Shown piece by piece: positions 30,521 to 37,739 of a stretch of 40,149 nt of DNA. Source of the DNA: Acutalibacter sp. 1XD8-36 (lineage in GTDB: Bacteria > Bacillota > Clostridia > Oscillospirales > Acutalibacteraceae); contig NZ_QZDU01000015.1 of assembly GCF_009917525.1 (NCBI RefSeq), positions 1 to 40,149 of the forward strand. Direction: 5' to 3'. The position numbers were made by a program, and so were the translations under genes. Position 1 is the stretch's first letter. Every line of letters begins with the position of its first letter. Under the pieces are notes generated by a model. That model was not told the DNA's origin, ran no database searches, and worked only from the letters and a program-made list of their open reading frames with translations.

Positions 30521-33160
30521 TCAGCTAAATCGGTCAAAGAAATTATGCCCCTTTGGTTTTTGCTTATCAAGTAAAATATTCAGGCAGTTTCTCGCTGCGG
30601 CATACTCTTTTTTCAACGAGAACGAGTCATCGTCGAGAGCGGCCAGCATGTCTTTGTGCAGGAATCGCTTTTCTCTCAGCTTTCCAACTTCTACTTCATA
30701 CAGCCATCCGACTTCATCAGGCATACCGTACTCTTGCTGATATTCGTATGTTATTTCACCAATCTCCACTAAAGACTGGTTCTCATCGGGTTCCGCGACG
30801 TATGCGTATCTCTCCCGAATGAACTCGTCTTCACGTGGAAGGGAATCAAAATCATACACCTCATCAAAGAAGGTGGTACGGATAAACTCATAGATAAATG
30901 ACGCCGGCGACACATCAGCCTCGTACTCAGTATCTCCACTGGTAAACTCTATCTGAGGATACATGGTTTCCAGAAACGTCCAGTATCCGTCCCCAGCATC
31001 GCATTCTTCAAAGAGCTTTCTCAAATACGGGATAAAGACATACTCATCAATTTTCCCAGGGATCATGTCGTAAAGCATGGAGAAAGTCTTATCGCCGTAA
31101 TTACGAGATCGCAGGTTATCGAAGAAATCGCCGATCCCCTCAAGGGTACGATCTTTCTGTTTTGAGAAAAACAGAGCGCAAAAGTACTCCTGGAAGGATC
31201 GATGAGTGAAATGATATTTACCGCTTTCAAAGTACATGAGGCACAGGTTATCACACAGGTCATCTCTAAAAGCCTTGGCCACTATGTGCCTGTCTGGCCG
31301 TTTCGCGTGTTGGGTCAGGCTGTTGAAATACTCCGTGAACTCATATTCCATGAATTCATATTTTTCATCGTAGTATGTGCGCGCGCAGAATTCTGAAAAC
31401 CACTCCGCGAATTCATCAGCCGTAAGGCCGGTCTCCGACGGGCGCTTTAGCCCCTTCAACGCATCATGGCTTTTTGACAGAGCGTCATAGGCGTCGCGGT
31501 AGAAGAGATGTATCTTCGACGGCACGTCCCTAAACAACTCATAGGTCATGTACATGATCGTCAGGAGCAATGGGTTTTCCGCGAACTGACGGTGGGTAGT
31601 ATAGAGCGTAGACTCCAGTCTTGCTCGGAATTCCTCTTTGATAGAAGAGTCGTCCGCGCTGCACTCCAGCTTGTCAACAAGGGCAAGCGCCTGATCCTTC
31701 GTAAACGGCCTGATTTTGAGTATCGTAAAACGGGAATAGGCCGAGAACGTCCGATGCGGTCTTGAAGAGACAACGTACTGGTTGTTAGGAAACCGATCAA
31801 TAAACTCTTCCAGCCTTTTCTCGAAAGTGTCCGCCTGCTTTGTTCCTACTTCATCCAAGCCGTCCAATAAAAGGAGGCAACGGCCAGCGTCAAGCAGAGA
31901 TGCCAAGTGCTCCGCAGTTATCCCTGGGCTGAAATTGCGTATTTTGGTGACCAAGTATTCCAATAGTGAACCGCTGCTAACATCGTAGTCCTTCAGCATC
32001 AAAAAAATTGGAACTATTCCTGTTTCTGGATAATGCTCGATGGCGTCCAGAAGAAGGTGGCGGATCATCATTGATTTTCCGATACCGCCTGTGCCGATTA
32101 TGATTACGAAGTTGGAGCACGCAGCCAAGTCTTGAGAACTGGCGTCGTGGATGTACTCAACCGTGTAGGTATTTCGGAAACTCCCTGGAACCGGAACATT
32201 CCGAATGATGTCATTACACACATAAATATTCCGTACTGGCGTCTGTTGATACGGGTTGAGCAGAGTGCGAACAGAGCCGTATTTTTGCCCAATCTTCTCC
32301 AAATACAGCCTTATGTCTTCATCATCGGTATCAGGACAATCCTCAGAAACGCCAATGAGCCCTTCTTCGAGGTAGAATATCCCGTCCTTATAAAGAACTA
32401 AGTCCGGCGCGGTATCAGCATGGCGCGTTATAATCGCGGCACCCATACGTTCTTCAGGTGCGTCATCCGCAGGCGCTTTCTCACTTGCGTCTGGTAGCTT
32501 ACTATAAACTCGGAGTGGTGAGATACTACCCCCAATATCGCTTTTGAGCTTCCACTCAGCTTTTTTTGAACTCTGGCTATACCAGCTTTCAAATGTTGCC
32601 CTGCCGGATTCGGCATCCGGGCTGTTGAGAAGGACATAGTGAAGAACGCTAATCAAAAAGGGCTCAAGCACCACATTGGAGACAAAGGGTAGATCATCCG
32701 CGCAGACAATGGTGTCATAATCGATTAGGAATTCCTCATTCTCTTGAATATCCTCGTCTAAGTGGATTGTTTCGATCAGTGCGCGGACGAGCCATTCACA
32801 ACGTTCCAAATTTAGATAGTTGCTAATAAACTCTAACATTCTTATTGGAAGGTCAGGGTTTTTTGTTTTTACCGCAGCGTCAAAAGCGGTAATTGTTGCC
32901 CGCTCCGTGAATGGAACATAAACCCCGGAGTCTGTTCGGCAGGTTTTGTATAAGGTACACGCCTTGCTGAATGTTCTGCCAGCGGTCGAAATATCATCAC
33001 CCGTAACAACTTCAATGAGTCCTGCGTAAACATCAACGGCTGATAAATGATCCGTTCCGCCTTCAAATTTGTTTCTGGCCTTCCTGCGAACTCGTCGCGC
33101 TTCCAAAAGCAAACCGAACAGAATTCCACCGCATAGGTGTGGGATTTTTTCTGCTGGCAT
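30521..33160 (-). CDS. NACHT-domain NTPase (system B, first gene)
   Basis: 879-residue STAND/NACHT protein. The N-terminal 330 residues are not recognised (helical first 130, then mixed) and should carry the effector or sensing function. The NACHT ATPase domain follows: Walker A IIIGTGGIGKS (356-363), an acidic Walker B LLLLDGLDEVG (429-439), and SSRPHRTF with the sensor arginine. The C-terminal 400 residues (NPLLLTIMYMTYEL, HRSFQEYFCALFFS) have the helical winged-helix part and a tail typical of bacterial NACHT defence proteins. GGAGGG lies before the ATG at 33160. It is the first gene, behind its own promoter and a leader of about 180 nt. In bacteria NACHT proteins are known to confer phage defence; its part in this operon is inferred. 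Confidence 0.85.
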   Translation of the reverse strand: MPAEKIPHLCGGILFGLLLEARRVRRKARNKFEGGTDHLSAVDVYAGLIEVVTGDDISTAGRTFSKACTLYKTCRTDSGVYVPFTERATITAFDAAVKTKNPDLPIRMLEFISNYLNLERCEWLVRALIETIHLDEDIQENEEFLIDYDTIVCADDLPFVSNVVLEPFLISVLHYVLLNSPDAESGRATFESWYSQSSKKAEWKLKSDIGGSISPLRVYSKLPDASEKAPADDAPEERMGAAIITRHADTAPDLVLYKDGIFYLEEGLIGVSEDCPDTDDEDIRLYLEKIGQKYGSVRTLLNPYQQTPVRNIYVCNDIIRNVPVPGSFRNTYTVEYIHDASSQDLAACSNFVIIIGTGGIGKSMMIRHLLLDAIEHYPETGIVPIFLMLKDYDVSSGSLLEYLVTKIRNFSPGITAEHLASLLDAGRCLLLLDGLDEVGTKQADTFEKRLEEFIDRFPNNQYVVSSRPHRTFSAYSRFTILKIRPFTKDQALALVDKLECSADDSSIKEEFRARLESTLYTTHRQFAENPLLLTIMYMTYELFRDVPSKIHLFYRDAYDALSKSHDALKGLKRPSETGLTADEFAEWFSEFCARTYYDEKYEFMEYEFTEYFNSLTQHAKRPDRHIVAKAFRDDLCDNLCLMYFESGKYHFTHRSFQEYFCALFFSKQKDRTLEGIGDFFDNLRSRNYGDKTFSMLYDMIPGKIDEYVFIPYLRKLFEECDAGDGYWTFLETMYPQIEFTSGDTEYEADVSPASFIYEFIRTTFFDEVYDFDSLPREDEFIRERYAYVAEPDENQSLVEIGEITYEYQQEYGMPDEVGWLYEVEVGKLREKRFLHKDMLAALDDDSFSLKKEYAAARNCLNILLDKQKPKGHNFFDRFS

Positions 33161-33346
33161 TATCGACCCTCCAAAAATAGTAACTCATAGAAACACAGGG
33201 AAACCACGGAAACAGCACCAGTCGGTTGACAGCAACCATATCTACAATAGGTTTGAAGGTGAAGTTAAAGGACAGGGCTGCGTGTTTCATCAGTGTCAGA
33301 CCCCAGGGAAGGGACGCTTGGGCACTACAAAATTACCTAATATTGC

Positions 33347-33375
33347 ATTATATCACAATCCTCGCTCAATGTCTA
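33347..33375 (-). promoter_or_regulatory. Promoter of the system B operon
   Basis: On the minus strand TAGACA (33375-33370) and TATAAT (33352-33347) are 17 bp apart. Transcription would begin near 33340, leaving an untranslated leader of about 180 nt before the NACHT start. The rest of 33161-33673 contains no gene I can support. Confidence 0.65.
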
Positions 33376-33633
33376 CAGTCAAAGCGTTAAGAACAGCAGC
33401 AAATCAGCCTCTGTCCTCCGTCAGGAGGTAGAGATAGATGCCCCGAGCATGGCCTTAAACCGCTCCGGCCAGACCGCCGGTGAATTCCGGAAGTGTTCAC
33501 CTCCGGCGGCGAGGGTGCAAATAGAATAGACAGCCAACTCAGTGAACAGAGGAGGCACGGAACTGAAACGGAGGACCGGCAACGGCTCTTTGGTTCGGGC
33601 GAATTTGTGCACCCTTTTGGCAGTGGGCATTGA

Positions 33634-33669
33634 CGGCTCTCCGTTTCGCAACGACGAAAAGGAGAGTCG
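33634..33669 (+). promoter_or_regulatory. Hairpin covering the ribosome binding site of the Cys-rich gene
   Basis: CGGCTCTCC (33634-33642) pairs with GGAGAGTCG (33661-33669), nine pairs with one G-U, around an 18-nt loop. The 3' arm contains the ribosome binding site GGAG of the gene starting at 33674, so folding would hide it. Upstream, CCGCCGG...CCGGCGG (about 33474-33509) forms another strong hairpin in the same leader. Confidence 0.55.
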
Positions 33670-33673
33670 AACA

Positions 33674-34417
33674 ATGTCAAAGAATGTAAGAACAAACCCA
33701 GTAACCGGCAAACTCGATTACTATTTCCCGATGGAGGTCAAGGATGACTCCGTGCTGGTGTATGCGCGGGAGTACGGCTATGAGGTCGGATGGGCGCGTC
33801 TCGGTTTCCGCAAGTTCCTGGCGGTCTTTGTGCCCTGCAAGGATCAGGTCACCGATTCCCACAGAAGGACTACCTTCCTCGACACCCCGTCGGATGTCCA
33901 ACGTCAGCGGTATCTTAACCTCATCAAGAACGAGCTTTCTGCCCAGGAAGCAAAAAAGCGGGGTGGCCGCTGCAGCATCCCCGATGGCCGCGGCGGGCTC
34001 AAGAGGTGCCCTTGCCGTATCCCCAACCCGGACTATATTCCCGGCGAAGATAAGCCTAAAACCATCCCCGTCAAGTGCGAAGGCTGCGTGTTCGAGCAGT
34101 TCCGTCAGGAACACACGACCATCACGCTTTCCTGTCTCGATCACGAGGACGAGGCAGGCGAGATGGAGAGCTACGAGGTTCCGTCCCCCAAGAGCTATTA
34201 TGCCGCCGACCGCTATGAAGAACTGAGGGAGCAGTTCCTTTCGTTCGTCAAGGAGCGAAACCACAAGCTGCTGCCGCTGGCAGATCTGCTGACGGACGAG
34301 CTTACCAAGTCTGAAATATCCAGGGAGCTTGGCGACGCCTGGGGAACCGTTACCTCCCGCACGGACAAGCTAAAGGAGCTGCTGACCGAATTCTTGGAAA
34401 ACATCATCCCGCTGTAA
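33674..34417 (+). CDS. Cys-rich helix-turn-helix-like protein of unknown function
   Basis: 247-residue protein that I do not recognise by name. The N-terminal part (NPVTGKLDYYFPMEVKDDSV) is globular. A central cysteine cluster (C in GRCSIPDG, KRCPCRIP, then VKCEGCVFEQF) looks like a zinc site. The C-terminal 60 residues (LADLLTDELTKSEISRELGD then AWGTVTSRTDKLKELL) look like a sigma region 4 or helix-turn-helix unit. The start at 33674 has AAAAGGAGAG upstream; a longer reading from 33542 would cover the leader hairpins and is rejected. It is convergent with the membrane-protein gene. A DNA-binding regulatory role is likely but unproven. Confidence 0.75.
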   Translation: MSKNVRTNPVTGKLDYYFPMEVKDDSVLVYAREYGYEVGWARLGFRKFLAVFVPCKDQVTDSHRRTTFLDTPSDVQRQRYLNLIKNELSAQEAKKRGGRCSIPDGRGGLKRCPCRIPNPDYIPGEDKPKTIPVKCEGCVFEQFRQEHTTITLSCLDHEDEAGEMESYEVPSPKSYYAADRYEELREQFLSFVKERNHKLLPLADLLTDELTKSEISRELGDAWGTVTSRTDKLKELLTEFLENIIPL

Positions 34418-34426
34418 GACACCAAT

Positions 34427-34458
34427 ATGCCCCGGAGCCAACATAGGTTCCGGGGTAT
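34427..34458. terminator. Hairpin between convergent genes
   Basis: ATGCCCCGGAGCC pairs with GGTTCCGGGGTAT (two G-T pairs) around AACATA. No long T-run follows on either strand, but the position between two converging genes suits a shared terminator. Confidence 0.6.
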
Positions 34459-34471
34459 CTCTCTATGTCTG

Positions 34472-34945
34472 TCATGCTGCCGCACGGACTAAGGCGGTGC
34501 TACCAATGCCACCAACAGCCAATCCCACTAAGAACAGCAGTATCTTCCAGGACAGCTTGTGGGAATGATCCAGTTGCTCACGCTGGAATTCCCGGCTACT
34601 GGCACTTTCAAAAGCTGTCGAATCATCCGCTCGACTCATGCGGTCGAGCAATTCATCGCGCCGTTCATCCGGCAGATCCCGCCGCCGCAATTCTCTCTCG
34701 CAAGCCGCCATCACCCTGTCGTTCTGGTTCTGGACCCTTGCCGTAGACGCAATGTCAGCGGAGATGGCGCGTTTGGTATTCGCACGGTCATCCTTCACCG
34801 CCGCAATCACCTCATCTACCAGCTTCCCCGTCCGCTTCGCATCATATGCCGGATAGTACTGGCCCGTTTGTGCATCAGGCATCTGGGACTCCCGTCGCGC
34901 CACAGGTGCCGTTCTTCCGGTTACTACAATATTACTATTTTCCAT
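34472..34945 (-). CDS. Coiled-coil protein with one C-terminal membrane segment
   Basis: 157-residue protein of unknown family. The start at 34945 has GGGAGAAAAG upstream. The first 40 residues are polar; the middle (about 50-125) is charged and helical (KLVDEVIAAVKDDRANTKRA, ERELRRRDLPDERRDELLDR). One membrane segment ends the protein (WKILLFLVGLAVGGIG). This is a tail-anchored layout with the bulk in the cytoplasm. It lies 17 bp after the DUF6076-like gene and is probably co-transcribed with it from the promoter at 36075-36103. No function can be assigned. Confidence 0.7.
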   Translation of the reverse strand: MENSNIVVTGRTAPVARRESQMPDAQTGQYYPAYDAKRTGKLVDEVIAAVKDDRANTKRAISADIASTARVQNQNDRVMAACERELRRRDLPDERRDELLDRMSRADDSTAFESASSREFQREQLDHSHKLSWKILLFLVGLAVGGIGSTALVRAAA

Positions 34946-34962
34946 GTTCTTTTCTCCCTTCG

Positions 34963-35994
34963 TCAGTGCGAATCTAACCATTCGCGGAATTCATTCATTG
35001 TCATGGTGCCGTCAAGCACCGAGTCCCTCTTAATCGGAGCATATATCGTCAGGTCGCTCAGCTTCTTATTAATTTCGTCTGCCCAGTCCGGGTGTCTGCG
35101 CCGAGCGTTGTACAGACGTCCCTTGGCATTCTTGATGAGCTTGTCCAGTTCGCTTGTGCGTACCTTCTCCCGGTAGACAATCTGCGGGTAGTAGTCGTTG
35201 CACGTCCGTCCCGGACACTGAGGGGCGGGGTAATTGCAGTATTTTGCTGAAGACCTTTTTGCAGTGAAAAATCTCCTGCACTCGGGGTTCTGGCAACGCA
35301 TAACCTTGGTGGCCGACTCTGCCATGTGTGAAAACTCAAATACGGCCATGGCGAGGAAGCTACTGATGACAAAGCTGTGCTCAAAGGTGCTACTGGTCGC
35401 ATCATACGAAGTTTGCATGACAATCCCCGGAACAAGGCTGGAATCATGCAGGGCAGCGCAAAGCTCGTCATAGCAGACCTGTTCCTCATCCGTAGCCGTA
35501 CCCGACCAGACGGCGGAAGTAGCTGCGAAGAGATCAATGCCGTTTGTTAGGTCGATGATGTAGTTGTTGTAACAAAGCCGGAGGAACTCACCGACCGTTT
35601 CAAAACCGATGTCATCAAAAAGCCAGTCGAAACTCACAGGCCGCTGTTTTTCCTGCGTAAGGAGTCCAGCGGCTGTTGCACGGTCCAGTGAACGGTATTC
35701 TTCCATGCAGCGGATGATACTGCCTTGGGCAAGCCGCTGAGCCGGGAAAAAATCGTCGTAGAGAAGCGTTTCCAAGATATACCTCTCGGCTTCCTCGATT
35801 TCATCCTGCGTCAAAGCGTTATCCCACATAGGACACATTCCAATGCTGTTACGAACAATCCGGCTGATGTTGTACAGCGTCTCCCCCTGGAAAATCCGGC
35901 AAAGGAGATTGCCTACTGGGTAACTGATATCCGGGTGTCCCAGCACGGTATTGACTCCACCCTCATATGTGAGCGTAAGACCGTTAACACGCAT
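34963..35994 (-). CDS. Second DUF6076-like zinc-ribbon protein
   Basis: 343-residue protein with the same plan as the one at 20440-21570: a helical N-terminal two thirds without known motifs and a C-terminal zinc ribbon (MRCQNPECRRFF, AKYCNYP, QCPGRTCNDYY), followed by a basic helical tail (DKLIKNAKGRLYNARRRHPD). Overall sequence similarity outside the ribbon is weak. The start at 35994 is chosen because AAAGGAG lies 8 nt upstream; an ATG at 36057 lacks a site. It is transcribed with the downstream membrane protein gene from a strong promoter. Having two such genes in one element suggests fusion of two ancestral elements. Confidence 0.75.
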   Translation of the reverse strand: MRVNGLTLTYEGGVNTVLGHPDISYPVGNLLCRIFQGETLYNISRIVRNSIGMCPMWDNALTQDEIEEAERYILETLLYDDFFPAQRLAQGSIIRCMEEYRSLDRATAAGLLTQEKQRPVSFDWLFDDIGFETVGEFLRLCYNNYIIDLTNGIDLFAATSAVWSGTATDEEQVCYDELCAALHDSSLVPGIVMQTSYDATSSTFEHSFVISSFLAMAVFEFSHMAESATKVMRCQNPECRRFFTAKRSSAKYCNYPAPQCPGRTCNDYYPQIVYREKVRTSELDKLIKNAKGRLYNARRRHPDWADEINKKLSDLTIYAPIKRDSVLDGTMTMNEFREWLDSH

Positions 35995-36074
35995 AGCTGT
36001 CGCTCCTTTCCTCCGGCTTGGCTCAGTGGCCGACTGTGCCGCCCCGGAGTATTTCATCGCTAACGACAGTCTGT

Positions 36075-36103
36075 ATTATAGCAAATTTCCCTTGTAAAAT
36101 CAA
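36075..36103 (-). promoter_or_regulatory. Strong promoter of the second DUF6076-like operon
   Basis: On the minus strand TTGATT (36103-36098) and TATAAT (36080-36075) with exactly 17 bp between, about 80 bp before the start codon at 35994. Confidence 0.75.
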
Positions 36104-36427
36104 GCGTTCTGTTACACAATAAGAAGTCATAGTAGAATCGTTATTTAATATTGGTAATACAGAAAAACGCTAATGCAACCGGAGACATATCATGTTTCCT
36201 TAGTCAATGCTGCTCCAAGGCTTTCTGTGTCATCTCACCTGATAACGATAAAAACCTTATAACGACAGTCCGTTAAAAGGTGAATACCCCATGTCAGACG
36301 CAGGCGACATTCGGAGCAGTAATGGGCGACTTTTTGGTGAAAACCGGCGGCGTGAAAAGGCCGCCCGCCCGGAAAGCCCTTGATTTCAGGCGCTTTTCCG
36401 GCTGAACTTCCTGCTTTGTGTTGTATC
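36104..36427. other. Gap without a supportable gene
   Basis: This 324-bp stretch holds no convincing gene. A minus-strand frame (36438-36235) with a few cysteines has no ribosome binding site and no recognisable fold. It is probably a decayed seam between modules. Confidence 0.5.
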
Positions 36428-36520
36428 AAAATCACCAAGAAACTAGATTTTGTGATTGTGGATCCGCCGTATCACGATGAAATTGAAAACAGCGAAAATG
36501 AAACCTTTACTTGCTTTTGG
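36428..36520 (+). pseudogene. Remnant of a DNA methylase (DPPY motif)
   Basis: The frame reads KKLDFVIVDPPYHDEIENSE and then ETFTCFW. A hydrophobic strand ending in DPPY followed by a Y/H-D-E pattern and an aromatic helix is the motif IV region of an adenine-specific DNA methylase. No motif I precedes it, and no further methylase sequence follows before the nucleotidyltransferase gene. It is a short relic; chance similarity cannot be excluded. Confidence 0.4.
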
Positions 36521-36697
36521 TCACAAGTTCTTTTTTCTAACCATAAAATTGTCAATGCGGAAACAATAATGAATGGAGATTCGATTTTCATTCGTCAAAT
36601 CCGGCGTAAGTCAAGCGGCAGTTTTTGGGTGGCGCTACCAATATTTATTTCAAAGGGAAAGCAAATTATTTACCCTATCCAAGAAGAAGGAGTACTC

Positions 36698-37060
36698 ATG
36701 CGTCAATCAAAAGCAATAAAAATTTTGAGTGAGGATTATAAGCTCTGCCATAGTGTGTTTTCAAGCGGGTTAAGGGAGGCCTATCTCTACGGCTCATATG
36801 CCTGCGGGGATTTCGATAACGAATCTGATGTTGATATTCTTCTGACGGTAGATTTACGGCCCGCAGATATCTCACACTATCGGAGTCAAATTGCGACTAT
36901 TTCTAGCGACTTAAGCTTGTCACATGATGTCACCGTTTCAATCATTGTAAAGTCGTTTTTTCACTTTCATCGATATTCCGGTGTGTTGCCATTTTACAAG
37001 AATGTGTTGACCGAAGAAATCCACTATCCTGCTCGAATCGACATCTTTGAGGACAGTTGA
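36698..37060 (+). CDS. MNT-type nucleotidyltransferase, first copy
   Basis: 120-residue minimal nucleotidyltransferase. The active-site signature is LYGSYACGDFDNESDVDILL, with G32-S33 and the metal-binding pair D44/D46. A third acidic residue is expected in the HDVTVSII strand. The start at 36698 has AGAAGGAG upstream, and the methylase remnant lies in the same frame before it. Such proteins usually serve as antitoxins that modify a HEPN toxin encoded next to them, but no HEPN gene adjoins this copy. It ends just before the promoter of the next nucleotidyltransferase gene. Confidence 0.78.
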   Translation: MRQSKAIKILSEDYKLCHSVFSSGLREAYLYGSYACGDFDNESDVDILLTVDLRPADISHYRSQIATISSDLSLSHDVTVSIIVKSFFHFHRYSGVLPFYKNVLTEEIHYPARIDIFEDS

Positions 37061-37085
37061 TTATTTGACCAGCTTATGGTATACT
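37057..37085 (+). promoter_or_regulatory. Promoter of the second nucleotidyltransferase gene
   Basis: TTGATT (37057-37062) and TATACT (37080-37085) with 17 bp between, 48 bp upstream of the start at 37133. Confidence 0.65.
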
Positions 37086-37132
37086 ATATTTTAATTAAGT
37101 TTACCACGCTATTAAAACGGAGGAGAGAACCG

Positions 37133-37447
37133 ATGTCAGACAGAATTTTAACCGGTGAAGAGATACGTTTAGCGATTCTTCCTTTGCTCAAAAAGTATCG
37201 GGCCGAGAAAGCCATCCTGTTTGGCTCATACGCCAGGAACGAGGCCGATGGTAAGTCGGACATAGATCTTCTCATCATCGGCGGCGAGCATTTTGCTCCC
37301 ACAGATGTCTTTTGCATTGCTGACGAACTATACCGCAGTCTTGCCAAAAATGTGGATGTATATGAGCTGAGTGAAATCAATGCCGGTTCGAACCTCTACA
37401 ATACAATTTTACAGAGGGAGTGCAGATTGCATGAAGTATATAGATGA
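37133..37447 (+). CDS. MNT-type nucleotidyltransferase (MntA-like antitoxin), second copy
   Basis: 104-residue minimal nucleotidyltransferase with signature LFGSYARNEADGKSDIDLLI (G31-S32, D43/D45) and a third acidic residue in NVDVYELSE. GGAGGAGAG lies 5-6 nt before the ATG at 37133. In complete HEPN-MNT systems the MNT protein AMPylates and so silences its HEPN RNase partner. Here the next reading frame overlaps this gene, as a partner gene would, but it is cut short after 15 codons at the element boundary, so this is an antitoxin-like gene without its toxin. Confidence 0.8.
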   Translation: MSDRILTGEEIRLAILPLLKKYRAEKAILFGSYARNEADGKSDIDLLIIGGEHFAPTDVFCIADELYRSLAKNVDVYELSEINAGSNLYNTILQRECRLHEVYR

Positions 37448-37478
37448 TCAGTGCCTCTTTGACCTTCAGGCCCTCTGA
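37431..37478 (+). pseudogene. Cut-off start of a partner gene (possible HEPN)
   Basis: The ATG at 37431 overlaps the 3' end of the nucleotidyltransferase gene in another frame and reads MKYIDDQCLFDLQAL before a TGA at 37476-37478. That stop lies in the first integrase arm repeat. In HEPN-MNT pairs the toxin gene usually overlaps or closely follows, so this is probably its first codons, removed when the element end formed. The fragment is too short to prove the family. Confidence 0.4.
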
Positions 37479-37499
37479 CTACTGTTTGACTACTACTTT
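37476..37499 (+). repeat. Integrase arm-type repeats at the right end of the element
   Basis: TGACTACTGTTTGACTACTA, a pair of direct repeats nearly identical to 11514-11535, 130 bp left of the attachment core. The stretch up to 37629 contains AGGGCT-CCCA-AGCCCT (37536-37551) as a small hairpin and no gene. Confidence 0.6.
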
Positions 37500-37629
37500 C
37501 AGAAAACTCAAAAATTGCAAAAAATCGAGGCCTTTCTAGGGCTCCCAAGCCCTCGGAAATGCCTTGCTATTTTGTGCTATGCCACCAAAAAGCTCGGTAT
37601 CATGGGCTTTTCTCATTAACGGCCTGATA

Positions 37630-37679
37630 ACTCCGACTCTAAGGGCCGCTAGTTCGAATCCAGTCAAGCGCGCCAGAGA
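37630..37679 (+). repeat. Attachment site, right copy (tRNA-Arg 3' half only)
   Basis: The 50-bp copy of 11613-11662 lacks any tRNA 5' half, so it is not a working tRNA. The single difference (A at 37651) would break a pair of the T stem. It is both the right end of the 26-kb element and the left end of the next, decayed element. Confidence 0.8.
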
Positions 37680-37714
37680 GCGGAAAAGTTCAGTGTGGAC
37701 TTTTCCGCTTTTTT
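37680..37714 (+). terminator. Terminator after the right tRNA fragment
   Basis: GCGGAAAAGT (37680-37689) pairs with ACTTTTCCGC (37699-37708), followed by six T. It takes the same place as the terminator behind the intact tRNA but differs in sequence. Confidence 0.8.
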
Positions 37715-37739
37715 CAAATTATCCCCCAGGAGGTACGCA

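Larger units (their letters stand above)
11613..37629. mobile_element. 26-kb mobilizable element integrated at tRNA-Arg
   Basis: It is bounded by the 50-bp tRNA-derived repeats and carries a tyrosine recombinase, a relaxase with accessory MobB-like and MobC proteins, an oriT-like region, a RepA-like ATPase and no conjugation pore genes. This fits an integrative mobilizable element. Cargo sits at the left end and a large restriction-like operon (system B) in the middle. The polA and serine-recombinase fragments at 22.9-23.4 kb suggest that the right part was built from another element. Confidence 0.65.

Noticed and set aside
23458-33160. System B as BREX, DISARM or Zorya
   Set aside because: No PglX/BrxC/PglZ, no phospholipase-D or DrmA/B genes and no MotAB-like membrane genes are present.
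33542-33673. Longer N-terminus for the Cys-rich protein
   Set aside because: It would run through two leader hairpins, has no ribosome binding site, and AAAAGGAGAG stands in the right place for the start at 33674.
36235-36438. Small cysteine-containing frame on the minus strand
   Set aside because: No ribosome binding site, no neighbours in the same operon and no recognisable pattern of a known Cys-rich family.
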